A stretch of 64,000 bases of DNA from Erysipelotrichaceae bacterium (GTDB lineage: Bacteria; Bacillota_I; Bacilli_A; Erysipelotrichales; Erysipelotrichaceae), in the NCBI GenBank assembly GCA_017454765.1, contig JAFTCJ010000009.1, positions 1-64,000 on the forward strand, given 5' to 3'. Shown in pieces: positions 53,129 through 62,639 of the stretch (positions within the stretch are counted from its first letter, which is position 1; the number at the start of each line of letters is the position of its first letter). The notes below the pieces were generated by a model. It saw only the letters and a list, made by a program, of their open reading frames with translations, ran no database searches and had not been told where the DNA came from. Made by a program: the position numbers and the translations under genes.

Positions 53129-53877
53129 CAGAGGTTCCTTATCCTGTAGAAATATTTATCAACGAGCCTGTCATTATGGTCGGCACAGTTTTCATCCATG
53201 AAAGCCAGATGGCCGTTATAGTAGACGTCCGGTTTGAATCCTCTTTCCACCAATATCTCGACCATCTGCGTCAGGATCGCATTCTGCAGGTATACATTGG
53301 GGATCGTCGAAGTCGAACCCACCTTCATCTCAAAACCTTCGATATCGACAGCCGCATCACCGATCAGGGAACAGTTGTCCAGCACGACATCGGCGACATC
53401 CTTGAGCTTGACGCCGTCTTTGTGTTTCGTTTTGAGATAATCCGAATATTCCACCGCCGTGATCGCAATGACGGGGATGCCCTTTTCTTTCGCTCTTAAA
53501 GCCGCATCCACCGGAGCGATATTGTTGCCGGAATTGGAGATGATGATCATGCAGTCGTTGGGCGTGATGCGATGATAATCGACGATCATCTTTCCGATCC
53601 CGTAGGTATTTTCAACATAGTAAGACTTGGTGATCTCCTGATTGCCCGAAGCCGAAGGCTCCAGCAGGGCACAGTAGTTGGCCGGCGTTGCCGCCCGCCA
53701 GAAGGCATCATCACAGACCAGATGGGAATGACCGGTACCGAAACCGTAAATGATGCCGCCCTTTTCAGTCGTATCCGCCAGGATCTCAGCCGCCTTCATG
53801 ATATTGCCGGCCTGCGTTGTCCTGACTTTTTCAATGATATGATCGATCTGCTCAAAATAGCTTTCCCAGGCTTTCAT
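53128..53877 (-). CDS. SIS-domain phosphosugar-binding protein, UPF0309-like (paralog D)
   Basis: The 249-residue protein has GIIYGFGTGHSHLVCDDAFWRAATPANYCALLEPS (first Ser loop), CMIIISNSGNNIAPVDAALRAKE (second Ser loop), KHKDGVKLKDVADVVLDNCSLIGDAAVDIEG and a C-terminal NGHLAFMDENCADHNDRLVDKYF. Both phosphosugar loops are intact. GTGAGGAGTATATATC precedes the ATG and TATAAT is at 53905-53900. It starts the two-gene operon with MATE. Confidence 0.85.
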   Translation of the reverse strand: MKAWESYFEQIDHIIEKVRTTQAGNIMKAAEILADTTEKGGIIYGFGTGHSHLVCDDAFWRAATPANYCALLEPSASGNQEITKSYYVENTYGIGKMIVDYHRITPNDCMIIISNSGNNIAPVDAALRAKEKGIPVIAITAVEYSDYLKTKHKDGVKLKDVADVVLDNCSLIGDAAVDIEGFEMKVGSTSTIPNVYLQNAILTQMVEILVERGFKPDVYYNGHLAFMDENCADHNDRLVDKYFYRIRNL

Positions 53878-53957
53878 GATATATACTCCTCACGCCCTTA
53901 TTATAACCTGTTTTCCTTTTCAATTTCGGTAGGAAACCCTGACAGAAAACAACGTTA

Positions 53958-53963
53958 TATAAT
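53958..53963 (+). promoter_or_regulatory. -10 element of the GTPase-NYN gene
   Basis: TATATAAT at 53956-53963 is followed by a ~40-base leader and GAAGAGGTATC before the ATG at 54008. Confidence 0.45.
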
Positions 53964-54007
53964 AGACATATGAAACAGTCCGTGATGAATGAAGAGGTAT
54001 CTGACAT

Positions 54008-56443
54008 ATGAGCCGCATCGTGATCGGTGTCTATGCCCATGTGGATGGGGGAAAGACGACTCTATCGGAAGCCATCCTGCACAAATGCGGTGTCATCAAG
54101 GAAACAGGAAGGGTCGATCATGAGGATTCCTTCCTTGATTTTCATCACTATGAAAGAGAAAAAGGCATCACCGTCTACTCCAAGGAAGCCCGCTTTTCCT
54201 ATGGAAACAAGGATTTCATCTATGTCGATACGCCCGGTCATCTGGATTTCATCGGCGAAGTCAACCGCACCTACCAGATCCTGGATCTGGCGATCCTGAT
54301 CATCGATGCCTCATCGAATATCCCCTCTGACACGATCAGACGTTTTTCCCACCTCAGGAGTCTGCATATCCCGGTCTGTATCTTTTTAAACAAGATGGAC
54401 ATCGCTCATCAGAGTAAAGATGAACTGCTTGCCGCAGTCAGAAAGCAGCTGGATCCTTCAATCGTACCCTATACGGAAACAGCGGAAGCAGTCGCTTTAA
54501 ATCATGAAGAACTCTTAGAAAAATACCTGTCTCACAATGAAGTGGATGAATCGTATATCATCTCTGACCTGAAAGAAGCAAGCATCTATCCCCTGTTTTT
54601 CGGATCGGCTTTACACGAAGAAGGCGTTGATGAACTGTTAGACTACATCTGCCGCTACGTTGAAGTTCCGGAACCTTCTTCCCGCTTCAAAGCCTATCTT
54701 TATAAAAACGATGAATATGCCCATCTGAAGATCTTTTCCGGAACACTCAGAAACAAAGACGTCATCGCCGATCACAAGATCAACGAGATCGTCCTGTTCA
54801 ACGGAAACAGAAGCGAAGCAGTCAGGGAAGTCAAAGGAAACGACCTCTGTGCCGTCAAAGGCCTGCAGGATCTCAAGCCCGGTACCTGGCTTCCTTCCCT
54901 GTTTGTGCAGGATAACGGCGAGCTCAACACCCTGAGCTACCGCATCCTTTCCGATCTCAATGCAAACGAACTCTACAGAAAGATCTCTGCTTTGAATCAG
55001 GAATTCCCGGAACTCAATCTTACATTGAGCGATCACGTCTCTGCCGATCTGACCGGTGAACTGCAGAAAGATTTCATCCGCAAGCTGATCAAAGAGCGTT
55101 TTGATCTGGATATCGTTTTTTCAAAACGGCTGATCTCCTACCGCGAAAGCATCGAAGATGAAGTCTGGGGCATCGGCCACTATGAACCCTTACGCCACTA
55201 TGGCGAAGTGCTTGTTTCCCTCAGACCGTCAGACAGCTACAAAGTCAAAGGAAAAAAGGAATTCTCTGTCCTTCTGGATTATCTCAAGACCTACCGTCCC
55301 TGCGGACTTCTCACCGATTCACCTCTCGATCAGATCGAGATCGAGATCGTCGATGTCCGTACCCATCTCAAACATACCGAAGGCGGAGACCTCATCCAGT
55401 CCTTGAACAGAGCGATCCGTCAGGCTTTATCCAAAGCACATTCCATCCTGCTGGAACCCTACTATGTGGTCAGTTTCAGCGGCGATCAGAAAACACTCAA
55501 CGGCATCATTTCAGAGCTTTCATCCCTGCAGTATGTCTTTGATTTGGAAGAAGAGATGATCATGGCCAAGATCGCCAAACACAGTTTCAACGACCTCATC
55601 ATCTCCCTCAGAAACCGCTTCAAGGATGATTTCTCTCATTCAATCGAAGGAGAGGTCTACGACCGCTGCCGCAATGAGGAAGAAGTGATTGGGCGCATCG
55701 GCTATGATTATCGAAGCGACGCTGCCAAACCGGCTGGATCGGTCTTCACCAGAAACGGCGCCGGCGTCTATATCCCGCCTGAGGAAGTCGAAGAGAATAT
55801 GCATCTTAATTTCAGGGATTACTTCCCCGACTACAAACCGCCGGAGAAACAGCCTTCCCGCAGGATCGGCGAAGCGGAGCTCAAGCGCGTCTGGAATTCC
55901 TTATACAAAGAAAAACCGCGTTTCATCGAAAGACAGAGCGAGAAAGAAAAAGAGACCAGGAAAGAATCCGTTCCTGCCAAGGAACTCTTATATCTGGTCG
56001 ACGGCTACAATGTCATGCATGAGATGGACAACATCCCGCTGGATGATCTGCTGACAGCCAGAGAAAAGGTCATCAACCTGGTCTGCGACTTTGCCGGCTA
56101 TGTTTCGGCGTACTGCGTCCTGATCTTCGACGCTTATCTGCAGGATGCCTCTCAGGCAACGGTATCCCAGAGAGACAATATCTCCCTGGTCTACACGAAA
56201 AAAGGACAGACCGCCGATATGTATATCGAAGCCAAGGCGAAAGAACTGAAAGACCGGTATCGCATCATCGTCGTCACCTCCGATGCCCTGGAACAGCTTT
56301 CTATCTTCTCCAGCGATGCCTTCCGTCTTTCCAGCCGGGAATTCCTGGCCCGCTATCACAACATGCAGAAGAACATGATCCACATTGAAAAGGTATCCAA
56401 CCGTCCTCTTGAAAAACTCAGAGAACTGCTGGATGAATCCTGA
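54008..56443 (+). CDS. TetM-like translational GTPase fused to a Rae1/YacP-type NYN nuclease domain
   Basis: The 811-residue protein has an EF-G-like GTPase of the ribosomal-protection type: AHVDGGKTTLSEA (G1), EKGITVYS (G2 Thr), YVDTPGHLDFI (G3), FLNKMDI (G4), GSAL (G5), then domain II, domain III-like, domain IV with REVKG and domain V-like sheets to ~600. A charged linker (~600-655) leads to a C-terminal NYN domain (~658-790): LLYLVDGYNVMH, AREKVINLVCDFAGY, VLIFDAYL, VYTKKGQTADMYIE, VTSDALEQLSIF, RLSSREF, matching Rae1 (YacP), which cuts mRNA in the ribosomal A site. Inferred role: delivers a nuclease to ribosomes, or a ribosome rescue or protection factor. Acidic and glycine residues typical of both active sites are intact. 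Confidence 0.9.
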   Translation: MSRIVIGVYAHVDGGKTTLSEAILHKCGVIKETGRVDHEDSFLDFHHYEREKGITVYSKEARFSYGNKDFIYVDTPGHLDFIGEVNRTYQILDLAILIIDASSNIPSDTIRRFSHLRSLHIPVCIFLNKMDIAHQSKDELLAAVRKQLDPSIVPYTETAEAVALNHEELLEKYLSHNEVDESYIISDLKEASIYPLFFGSALHEEGVDELLDYICRYVEVPEPSSRFKAYLYKNDEYAHLKIFSGTLRNKDVIADHKINEIVLFNGNRSEAVREVKGNDLCAVKGLQDLKPGTWLPSLFVQDNGELNTLSYRILSDLNANELYRKISALNQEFPELNLTLSDHVSADLTGELQKDFIRKLIKERFDLDIVFSKRLISYRESIEDEVWGIGHYEPLRHYGEVLVSLRPSDSYKVKGKKEFSVLLDYLKTYRPCGLLTDSPLDQIEIEIVDVRTHLKHTEGGDLIQSLNRAIRQALSKAHSILLEPYYVVSFSGDQKTLNGIISELSSLQYVFDLEEEMIMAKIAKHSFNDLIISLRNRFKDDFSHSIEGEVYDRCRNEEEVIGRIGYDYRSDAAKPAGSVFTRNGAGVYIPPEEVEENMHLNFRDYFPDYKPPEKQPSRRIGEAELKRVWNSLYKEKPRFIERQSEKEKETRKESVPAKELLYLVDGYNVMHEMDNIPLDDLLTAREKVINLVCDFAGYVSAYCVLIFDAYLQDASQATVSQRDNISLVYTKKGQTADMYIEAKAKELKDRYRIIVVTSDALEQLSIFSSDAFRLSSREFLARYHNMQKNMIHIEKVSNRPLEKLRELLDES

Positions 56444-56454
56444 TTGGAATAAAT

Positions 56455-57633
56455 ATGATACTGAAAATCCTCCTGATCATGATCAATCTCTTCCTGCTGA
56501 TCTACGCCTTAGGTTCAGCCCTTTTGGCATGCATCAGATTGCCGGAAGATGAGAAAAAAGAAAAGACAGAGAAACAGCATCATTTTGCTGTGCTGATCTG
56601 CGCCAGGAACGAAGCCAATGTGATCGGCTTTCTTCTGGATTCCCTTGAACAGCAGAACTATCCGAAAGAACTGATCGATGTCTATGTCCTGATCAACAAC
56701 TGCAGCGACGATACCGAAAAGATCGCTTCTGATCACGGTGCACAAATCCTGAACTGTCCCGCATCTGTCAACAGCAAGGGCAAGGCACTGGAATATGCGT
56801 TTGAAACACTCTTCGATCAGGATCAGATCGATGTTTACGCCGTCTTTGATGCCGACAACATCGCTGATCGGGATTTCTTCTCAGAAATGAACAAAGCCCT
56901 CTGCAACGGCGAACAGATCATTCAGGGCAAACGGAGCGGGCTTCAGAAAGATCATTCCTTCATCTCCTCCTCCTATCAGATCTACTACGCGATGCAGAAC
57001 GCTTTCTTCAACAGACCGCACAGCGAAAGAGGACTTTCCGCTTCCATCAACGGTTCCGGCTGGTGTATCCTGAAGCCATTCATTGACGATGTATCCTTTG
57101 AATGCCGCACGATCGTCGAAGACTATGAATATTCCATACTCTGTGCTTTGAAAAACAAAAAGATCGCATATTGTGAAACTGCGATCTCTTATGACGATTT
57201 TACCGATGACCTGAAGACCTCGCTGATCCAGAGGACCCGCTGGTCGTACGGCATCCTGCAATGTCTGAAACGGTATGAAGGAACGCTGATCAGACAGGCT
57301 TTCAAAGGATCCGTGAGCTGTCTTCTCTTTGCCTATACAGGTATGATGACTTTTGCTGTTCTGTGTCTGGTCATAGCCGCTTTCGGCAATCATATCTTCC
57401 TTTCAGATCTGATTTCCTATCCGCTCTATCTGAGCTTTTCCCTTTTTCTTTTCTGGATGACCGGCGTCGTACTTTCTGTCATTGCCCTGATCATGAATCA
57501 TGATTCCATTGTTCAGAATATCAGGGGCATCCTTTTCTATGCTTTCTTCATGCTGAGCTGGGCACCGGTCCTCGTCTCCTGCTTCTTCCGCAGGAACTAT
57601 GAGTGGCAACCCATTGAACACTATCACAGCTGA
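56455..57633 (+). CDS. Processive family 2 glycosyltransferase
   Basis: The 392-residue membrane protein has an N-terminal helix, a GT-A domain with VLICARNEANVI, INNCSDDTE, VFDADN (metal DxD), IVEDYEYSI (catalytic-base ED) and QRTRWSYG (the Q/RxxRW acceptor motif), then three or four C-terminal helices. These are features of BcsA/NodC-like processive synthases that extrude polysaccharides or modify lipids. It starts 11 bases after the GTPase-NYN stop and may be cotranscribed. The product is unknown. Confidence 0.85.
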   Translation: MILKILLIMINLFLLIYALGSALLACIRLPEDEKKEKTEKQHHFAVLICARNEANVIGFLLDSLEQQNYPKELIDVYVLINNCSDDTEKIASDHGAQILNCPASVNSKGKALEYAFETLFDQDQIDVYAVFDADNIADRDFFSEMNKALCNGEQIIQGKRSGLQKDHSFISSSYQIYYAMQNAFFNRPHSERGLSASINGSGWCILKPFIDDVSFECRTIVEDYEYSILCALKNKKIAYCETAISYDDFTDDLKTSLIQRTRWSYGILQCLKRYEGTLIRQAFKGSVSCLLFAYTGMMTFAVLCLVIAAFGNHIFLSDLISYPLYLSFSLFLFWMTGVVLSVIALIMNHDSIVQNIRGILFYAFFMLSWAPVLVSCFFRRNYEWQPIEHYHS

Positions 57634-60600
57634 TCAGATATCCGTCAGTTTCAGATGCTTTACCTTGCGCAAAGCCTGGGCAGAGATCAGCGCCGAGAAC
57701 AGACCGGTGATTGCAGCGGCGAACAGCCAGCCGAGGAAATAGACACGGCGGTCGAAGCAGTTGATCATCTCCAGCAGCAGGATGATGCGGTAGGCGATAT
57801 ATGATCCGGCCAGCAGGCCGATGATGATACCGATCAGTGTCGTCATGACCATCTCTCTGCCGACATAATTCTTGACCTCTCTGACCGTAAAGCCGTTGAT
57901 ACGCATGATCGTCAGTTCCCTCTTCTTCTGGTTGACGAAGAGATTCACCAGATTGAGCAGGATGAAATATGCCATGATAAAAGCCATCACCGTCAGCAGG
58001 ATGACGCTCAGACGGGAAGTGGCAACGAAGCTGTCAAGCATATATTTGCGGTCAAATGAGTGATAATATTTGTCGACTCCTTCCAGACTCTCCATCTGTG
58101 ATCTGATCTCTTCCGCTTTTTTCTCATCGATCCTGATCTGATATACGTTATAGTTGGGAGCATCATCGAAGACCTCTCTGTAGGCTTCATCGGACATGAT
58201 CAGGAAGCGTGCCGTATACAGCATGAAAATGTCATTGACCTTCACATCGAAGGGTTCCGTGTTGCCGCTGAAGATCGTGATATAACCGTCTTTGGAATAT
58301 CCAGCGATCTCATCCATCTTCAAAGGCACATAAACACCCGGAGCATGGCTGTCCATCTTCATCTCTTCTTTCGTTTCCGGATCATTGCACAGTGTGAATT
58401 CCTGAATCTGTTCCAGATCTCCGCACAGGATATCGACTGTATCGAGCTGATCATTACTCATGAACATCTTCTTGTTCATGGCGACCCTGATATATTCCGC
58501 ATCGTTTCGATCGAGCAGTTCCTCGATCTGTTTTTCTATTTCACTGTTTTCTTCGATATCGTAATCCACCAGATAGTTGTAACGGTAAACTTCATCAAAC
58601 TGGATATCGATTCCTGACGACATGGAGTGCGAGATCGTCAGGCCGATCAGGATCAGAGCGCAGGATCCGGCGACCGAAACGATCGTCACAAGGACTCTCT
58701 TGGAGTCACTCAGCATGTTTCTGATGATCAGACGCGAATATAAGGAAAGACTGCTGCTGCCGTTTCCGCTCTTCTTTCTTCCTTCCGGTGCAGCATCCTG
58801 CATCAGGACCCTTGCCGGAGATTTGATCATGCGGTTGCAGGCCAGGAAGACGGCTGCCGAAGACAGAAGCAGCGCCAGTACAAGAACGATGAGCGTCGGA
58901 ACGATCTCAAACAGCGGCTTGCCTCCGCCGATGACGTAATAAGACATCTCCTGCCTCAGCATGGCCGTTTCGACCGCGAAATAAGCAATCGCAACGCCTA
59001 AAAGACAGCCGGCCATCGTAGCCGAACAGCCGAACGTCAGATACTTGTGGAAGATCTCGCTGTTGAAGAAACCGAGAGCCTTGGTCGTACCCACGAGTTT
59101 GCGTTGTTCGTCGATCGACTTGCCGACAGTCGCATAAATGACCAGAGCTCCTACAAAGACAAAGAGCAGCGAGAATGTCGAAGAAATACTCGCAAAGTTG
59201 CCCGAGAGATTCTTGGTGAAAATATAGGAAACACTGCCGTTGACATTGAGTGTCAGCCAGCGGTTATCAGCCAGTTCATCGATCTTCTTTTCGGCATCCT
59301 CGAGCTCTTTCTTTGCATCTTCATACTCTTGTACGCCATCGAGGTATTCCTGATACTTTTCTTCATATTCCTTTTTGGCATCGTTCAGTTTTGCCTTGCT
59401 GTTGTTATATTTATTTTTTGCGTTTTGAAGTTCAACCTTACCGTTTTCGTACTCTTCCAAGCCAAGCAAATATTGGGAATAGGCACTATGATATTCCGCC
59501 CATCCCATGGAGAGCTGCTGTTTTCCAGCCAGGTACTTTTTATGGCCTTCTTCCCATTCCCTGGCCATTGCGACCACATCATCTCCGGTAATAAAACTGG
59601 ATGCAGGGATCTTCGCTGCTGTCTCATCCGAAGTCATATCTACATAATAATTTTCAGCAAGTTCAAAATGTGTCAAAGTCAGATTCGAATCATCGATATC
59701 GTAATCGGTGTTTTGTGACGGCGTTCTTGATAAGGGATCGTCCACCAGATACATGAATAAATAGGCACGACTTGCCAACAACAGCTCATACTCATCTGCC
59801 AGCTCCTGTTTAGCGGTCCTCAACTGTTTATCACCATAATTGAGTTCTTCTTCAGCCTTACCGAGCTTGTATATTGCCCCATCCAGAGCCTCCTTGGCTT
59901 CATCAAGCTGAGCCTGTCCGTCAGAGATCTCCTTCCAGGAAGAAGCCAGCTTCTTTTCATTGGATCTGATCTCTTCATCGGCTTCGTCCAAGTCTTTCTT
60001 TGCCTGATCAAGATCCTTCTTGCCGTCTTCCAGTTTTTCGCGGTTGCTGTCGATCTCTTTCTGATACTCATCCCTGATCTGCTCATAGCGGACCTTCGCT
60101 CTTCCTTCACCGAAGTCATCAAGTTCATCCTGTGCCGAAGTGTACAGTTTCTTGTAATCTTTTCCGTAACGGTAAACATCGTCATCCTTCTTCAGCGTGA
60201 GGATCGCCGAACTGTAACAGTCGTTATAGGCCTCATCTGAAAAAGCATCCATCAGCACCATGACATACCTGGTCTCCGGAGCGGAGTCATAGTTGGAAAC
60301 ATGGTCCGGATGAGTGGCGATACCGCTGATGATGAATTCCTGCTGATCAAGATAATCTGTTTCCGAAAAATTGATGCGGTCTCCGACTTTCAGTCCCAGC
60401 TCATCGGCAGTTTCCGATTCCAGCATGCATTCACCGACGTTCTTCGGATAGCTTCCTTCCAGTAAGAGCGGCCTGTTGATATGATCATTCAGGGAAATGA
60501 CGATGACGTCCCTGGAGATCTTGTTATGTTTCAGGCTGGTGTTGTATTTGCGGACACCTGCCACATCTTCGACGATCTCGCGTTCCTGAAGCGCCTTGAT

Positions 60601-60816
60601 GTCATCTTCACTTAAAAGCAGCGAAGCCAGGATCTCGATATCGCGGAAGTTTGTTTCTTTATAAGAGTCGTTTACATTGTGTCTTAAAGAATCCGCTGAA
60701 AAACGGATACCCAAAAAAGCCGTGACCGCAAGACAGGCAATGACGATGATCGAAAGCCAGGAAACAAACTGCTTGGAGATGTTCCTGACGGTGTCCTTGA
60801 TCTGAGTCGCTTTCAT
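57634..60816 (-). CDS. FtsX-type ABC transporter permease with extracytoplasmic coiled coil
   Basis: The 1060-residue permease has an N-terminal helix (FVSWLSIIVIACLAVTAFLGI), an extracytoplasmic MacB-PCD-like domain, a long Glu/Lys/Asp heptad-rich coiled coil (~235-350 and ~415-520), four helices near 550-720 with FtsX features (VGALVIYATVGKSIDEQRKLVGTTKALGF), a second extracytoplasmic domain (~770-940) and final FtsX helices ending LSAQALRKVKHLKLTDI. The partner ATPase begins 5 bases upstream. Such systems export peptides or lipids, or transmit mechanical signals to the cell wall. Confidence 0.9.
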   Translation of the reverse strand: MKATQIKDTVRNISKQFVSWLSIIVIACLAVTAFLGIRFSADSLRHNVNDSYKETNFRDIEILASLLLSEDDIKALQEREIVEDVAGVRKYNTSLKHNKISRDVIVISLNDHINRPLLLEGSYPKNVGECMLESETADELGLKVGDRINFSETDYLDQQEFIISGIATHPDHVSNYDSAPETRYVMVLMDAFSDEAYNDCYSSAILTLKKDDDVYRYGKDYKKLYTSAQDELDDFGEGRAKVRYEQIRDEYQKEIDSNREKLEDGKKDLDQAKKDLDEADEEIRSNEKKLASSWKEISDGQAQLDEAKEALDGAIYKLGKAEEELNYGDKQLRTAKQELADEYELLLASRAYLFMYLVDDPLSRTPSQNTDYDIDDSNLTLTHFELAENYYVDMTSDETAAKIPASSFITGDDVVAMAREWEEGHKKYLAGKQQLSMGWAEYHSAYSQYLLGLEEYENGKVELQNAKNKYNNSKAKLNDAKKEYEEKYQEYLDGVQEYEDAKKELEDAEKKIDELADNRWLTLNVNGSVSYIFTKNLSGNFASISSTFSLLFVFVGALVIYATVGKSIDEQRKLVGTTKALGFFNSEIFHKYLTFGCSATMAGCLLGVAIAYFAVETAMLRQEMSYYVIGGGKPLFEIVPTLIVLVLALLLSSAAVFLACNRMIKSPARVLMQDAAPEGRKKSGNGSSSLSLYSRLIIRNMLSDSKRVLVTIVSVAGSCALILIGLTISHSMSSGIDIQFDEVYRYNYLVDYDIEENSEIEKQIEELLDRNDAEYIRVAMNKKMFMSNDQLDTVDILCGDLEQIQEFTLCNDPETKEEMKMDSHAPGVYVPLKMDEIAGYSKDGYITIFSGNTEPFDVKVNDIFMLYTARFLIMSDEAYREVFDDAPNYNVYQIRIDEKKAEEIRSQMESLEGVDKYYHSFDRKYMLDSFVATSRLSVILLTVMAFIMAYFILLNLVNLFVNQKKRELTIMRINGFTVREVKNYVGREMVMTTLIGIIIGLLAGSYIAYRIILLLEMINCFDRRVYFLGWLFAAAITGLFSALISAQALRKVKHLKLTDI

Positions 60817-60820
60817 ATGA

Positions 60821-62041
60821 TTACCAGGAGAGTTCCTCCGGAGCCAGCGGATGCAGATTGCGCTTGATGCTGGCGATACGTCCGTTCTGGACTCTGACGA
60901 TGCGGTCCGCCAGTTTGCCTATCTCGGCATTGTGCGTGACCATCATGACAGTCGTGTTGTTGTTTCTGACGATGTCCCTGATGACAGAAAGGACTTCGAT
61001 ACTGGTATTGAGATCCAGAGCCGCCGTAGGCTCATCAGCCAGGATCAGTCTGGGATTCTTGACGATGGCTCTGGCGATGGAAACACGCTGCTGCTGTCCG
61101 CCGGAAAGCTGAGCCGGATAGTTGTTTTCTCTGTCGCTGAGTCCGACTTTGGCGATGGCCTGTTTCGCTTCGATGGGATCGTTGACGATCTCAGCAATAA
61201 ACTGGACGTTTTCCAGAGCCGTCAGATTGGGCATCAGGTTATAGGACTGGAAAATGAAACCGAGGTATTCCCTGCGGAAACGCGTCAGTTCTTCATCGTC
61301 GGGTTTGGAGAAATCCCGGCCTTCGATCAGCAGTTTTCCGTCAGTCAGGTAATCCATGCCGCCGATGATGTTCATCATCGTCGATTTGCCGCAGCCCGAT
61401 TCACCCAGAACCACGACAAACTCGCCCTCATAGACTTTCAGATTGATGCCCTTCAGGACTCTTAAGACACCGTCACCGGACGGATAATCCTTGACGACAT
61501 CGATCAGCTCGCAGAGAACATCCTTCTCCTCGCCGAAATCGACGATCAGTCCTTTTTCTTCTATCGTAATGGCAGCCAGTGCCGCCATATGTTCGCATAG
61601 TTCAAGCTCCTCTTCATCGTAGAGGCTGCCGTTTTTCTTGTTGATGATCTGCACACAGCCGATCGTGTCATGCCCGTTATTCAGCGGAACGCAGATCATG
61701 CTGGTGGTCTTGAGACCCTGGCCGTCAAAGACGGTCGGTTCAAAACGCGGATCGTTCGCCGGATCCGTGATCATGATCGACTTTCCGGTCTTGGTCACGA
61801 CACCTTCGATACCGATGCCGTTTTCAATGCTGTAATTGGATATATCAGCCGGACCGATATGAAATACTGAATGAAGACGGTCGCTCTTTTCATCCAGATA
61901 CCAGATCGCACCCGCTTCCGAATCCAGTGTCTTTACGATCCTCTGCAGGCTTCCCGATAAGGCATCATCGAGATCATCGACATTGAGCAGCTGCTCCATG
62001 ATCTCGTAAGTCGCTTTTACAAATCTCTCATTACGTTCCAT
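60821..62041 (-). CDS. GAF-domain/ABC ATPase fusion (MacB/LolD-type ATPase)
   Basis: The 406-residue protein has an N-terminal GAF domain (~1-165: AGAIWYLDEKSDRLHSVFHIG, GIGIEGVVTKTGKSIMITDP, MICVPLNNGHDTIGCVQIINKK) joined to an ABC ATPase (~175-395) with GESGCGKSTMM (Walker A), FIFQSYNLMPNLTALENV (Q-loop), LSGGQQQRVSIARA (signature), LILADEPTAALD (Walker B) and VTH (H-loop). It powers the permease at 57634. The GAF part suggests regulation by a small ligand or signal, unusual for this ATPase family. CGAGGTT ribosome binding site. Confidence 0.9.
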   Translation of the reverse strand: MERNERFVKATYEIMEQLLNVDDLDDALSGSLQRIVKTLDSEAGAIWYLDEKSDRLHSVFHIGPADISNYSIENGIGIEGVVTKTGKSIMITDPANDPRFEPTVFDGQGLKTTSMICVPLNNGHDTIGCVQIINKKNGSLYDEEELELCEHMAALAAITIEEKGLIVDFGEEKDVLCELIDVVKDYPSGDGVLRVLKGINLKVYEGEFVVVLGESGCGKSTMMNIIGGMDYLTDGKLLIEGRDFSKPDDEELTRFRREYLGFIFQSYNLMPNLTALENVQFIAEIVNDPIEAKQAIAKVGLSDRENNYPAQLSGGQQQRVSIARAIVKNPRLILADEPTAALDLNTSIEVLSVIRDIVRNNNTTVMMVTHNAEIGKLADRIVRVQNGRIASIKRNLHPLAPEELSW

Positions 62042-62099
62042 AGCTGAACCTCGTTATTCTGTTTTCAATTATAAATGTTTCTGCACTCAGATACTATAA

Positions 62100-62639
62100 T
62101 TATCTGGCTGCTGTACTGTCTTTCCCGGTATGGGCACCTTCATGATCCTTCAGATAAAACAGCAGTTCGATCAGTGCTTTATGATAGGGAATAAAGACTC
62201 CTTCTTCCAGCATTTTAAGTATCTCATCTTTGTCTGCCCATTTCACAGCCTGGACTTCTTCTTCCTGCAGCTTCAGATCATTCAGATCGATGTCCTTTGT
62301 ATAAACATACATATCGTCAAAACCGTCGTGGAAAGATACTGTCAGTGCCGGTCTCAGATCCGAAAAATCAAGCTCCAGACCAAGTTCCTCTTTAGTTTCC
62401 CGCTCCACGGCTTTCCAGGAGCTGTCTCCGGATACGGCACTGCCCCCGACGGTGATGTCCCACATATTAGGCCAGCCTTCCTTGAACGGCTGACGCTGTT
62501 GTATCAGCATCTCTCCCTTTGAATTGAACAGACACAGATGGACAACGACATGATAAAGACCTTCCGGCAATTTCGTACCCCGGATTATCGTCTGATTGGT
62601 CCTGTCCCTGTCCTTGGTATAAAGATCCCAAAGCTCCAT
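62100..62639 (-). CDS. Nudix hydrolase
   Basis: The 179-residue protein has the Nudix box GGSAVSGDSSWKAVERETKEELGLEL, with Asp in place of the usual Glu in GX5E but REx2EE intact, placed like the isopentenyl-diphosphate isomerase-like subgroup (WDLYTKDR start, VHLCLFNSKGEMLIQQR, WPNMWDITVGG). It would hydrolyse a nucleoside diphosphate-linked or related substrate. It begins one base upstream of the MDR stop codon, so the two are coupled. No terminator is obvious after it. Confidence 0.85.
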   Translation of the reverse strand: MELWDLYTKDRDRTNQTIIRGTKLPEGLYHVVVHLCLFNSKGEMLIQQRQPFKEGWPNMWDITVGGSAVSGDSSWKAVERETKEELGLELDFSDLRPALTVSFHDGFDDMYVYTKDIDLNDLKLQEEEVQAVKWADKDEILKMLEEGVFIPYHKALIELLFYLKDHEGAHTGKDSTAAR

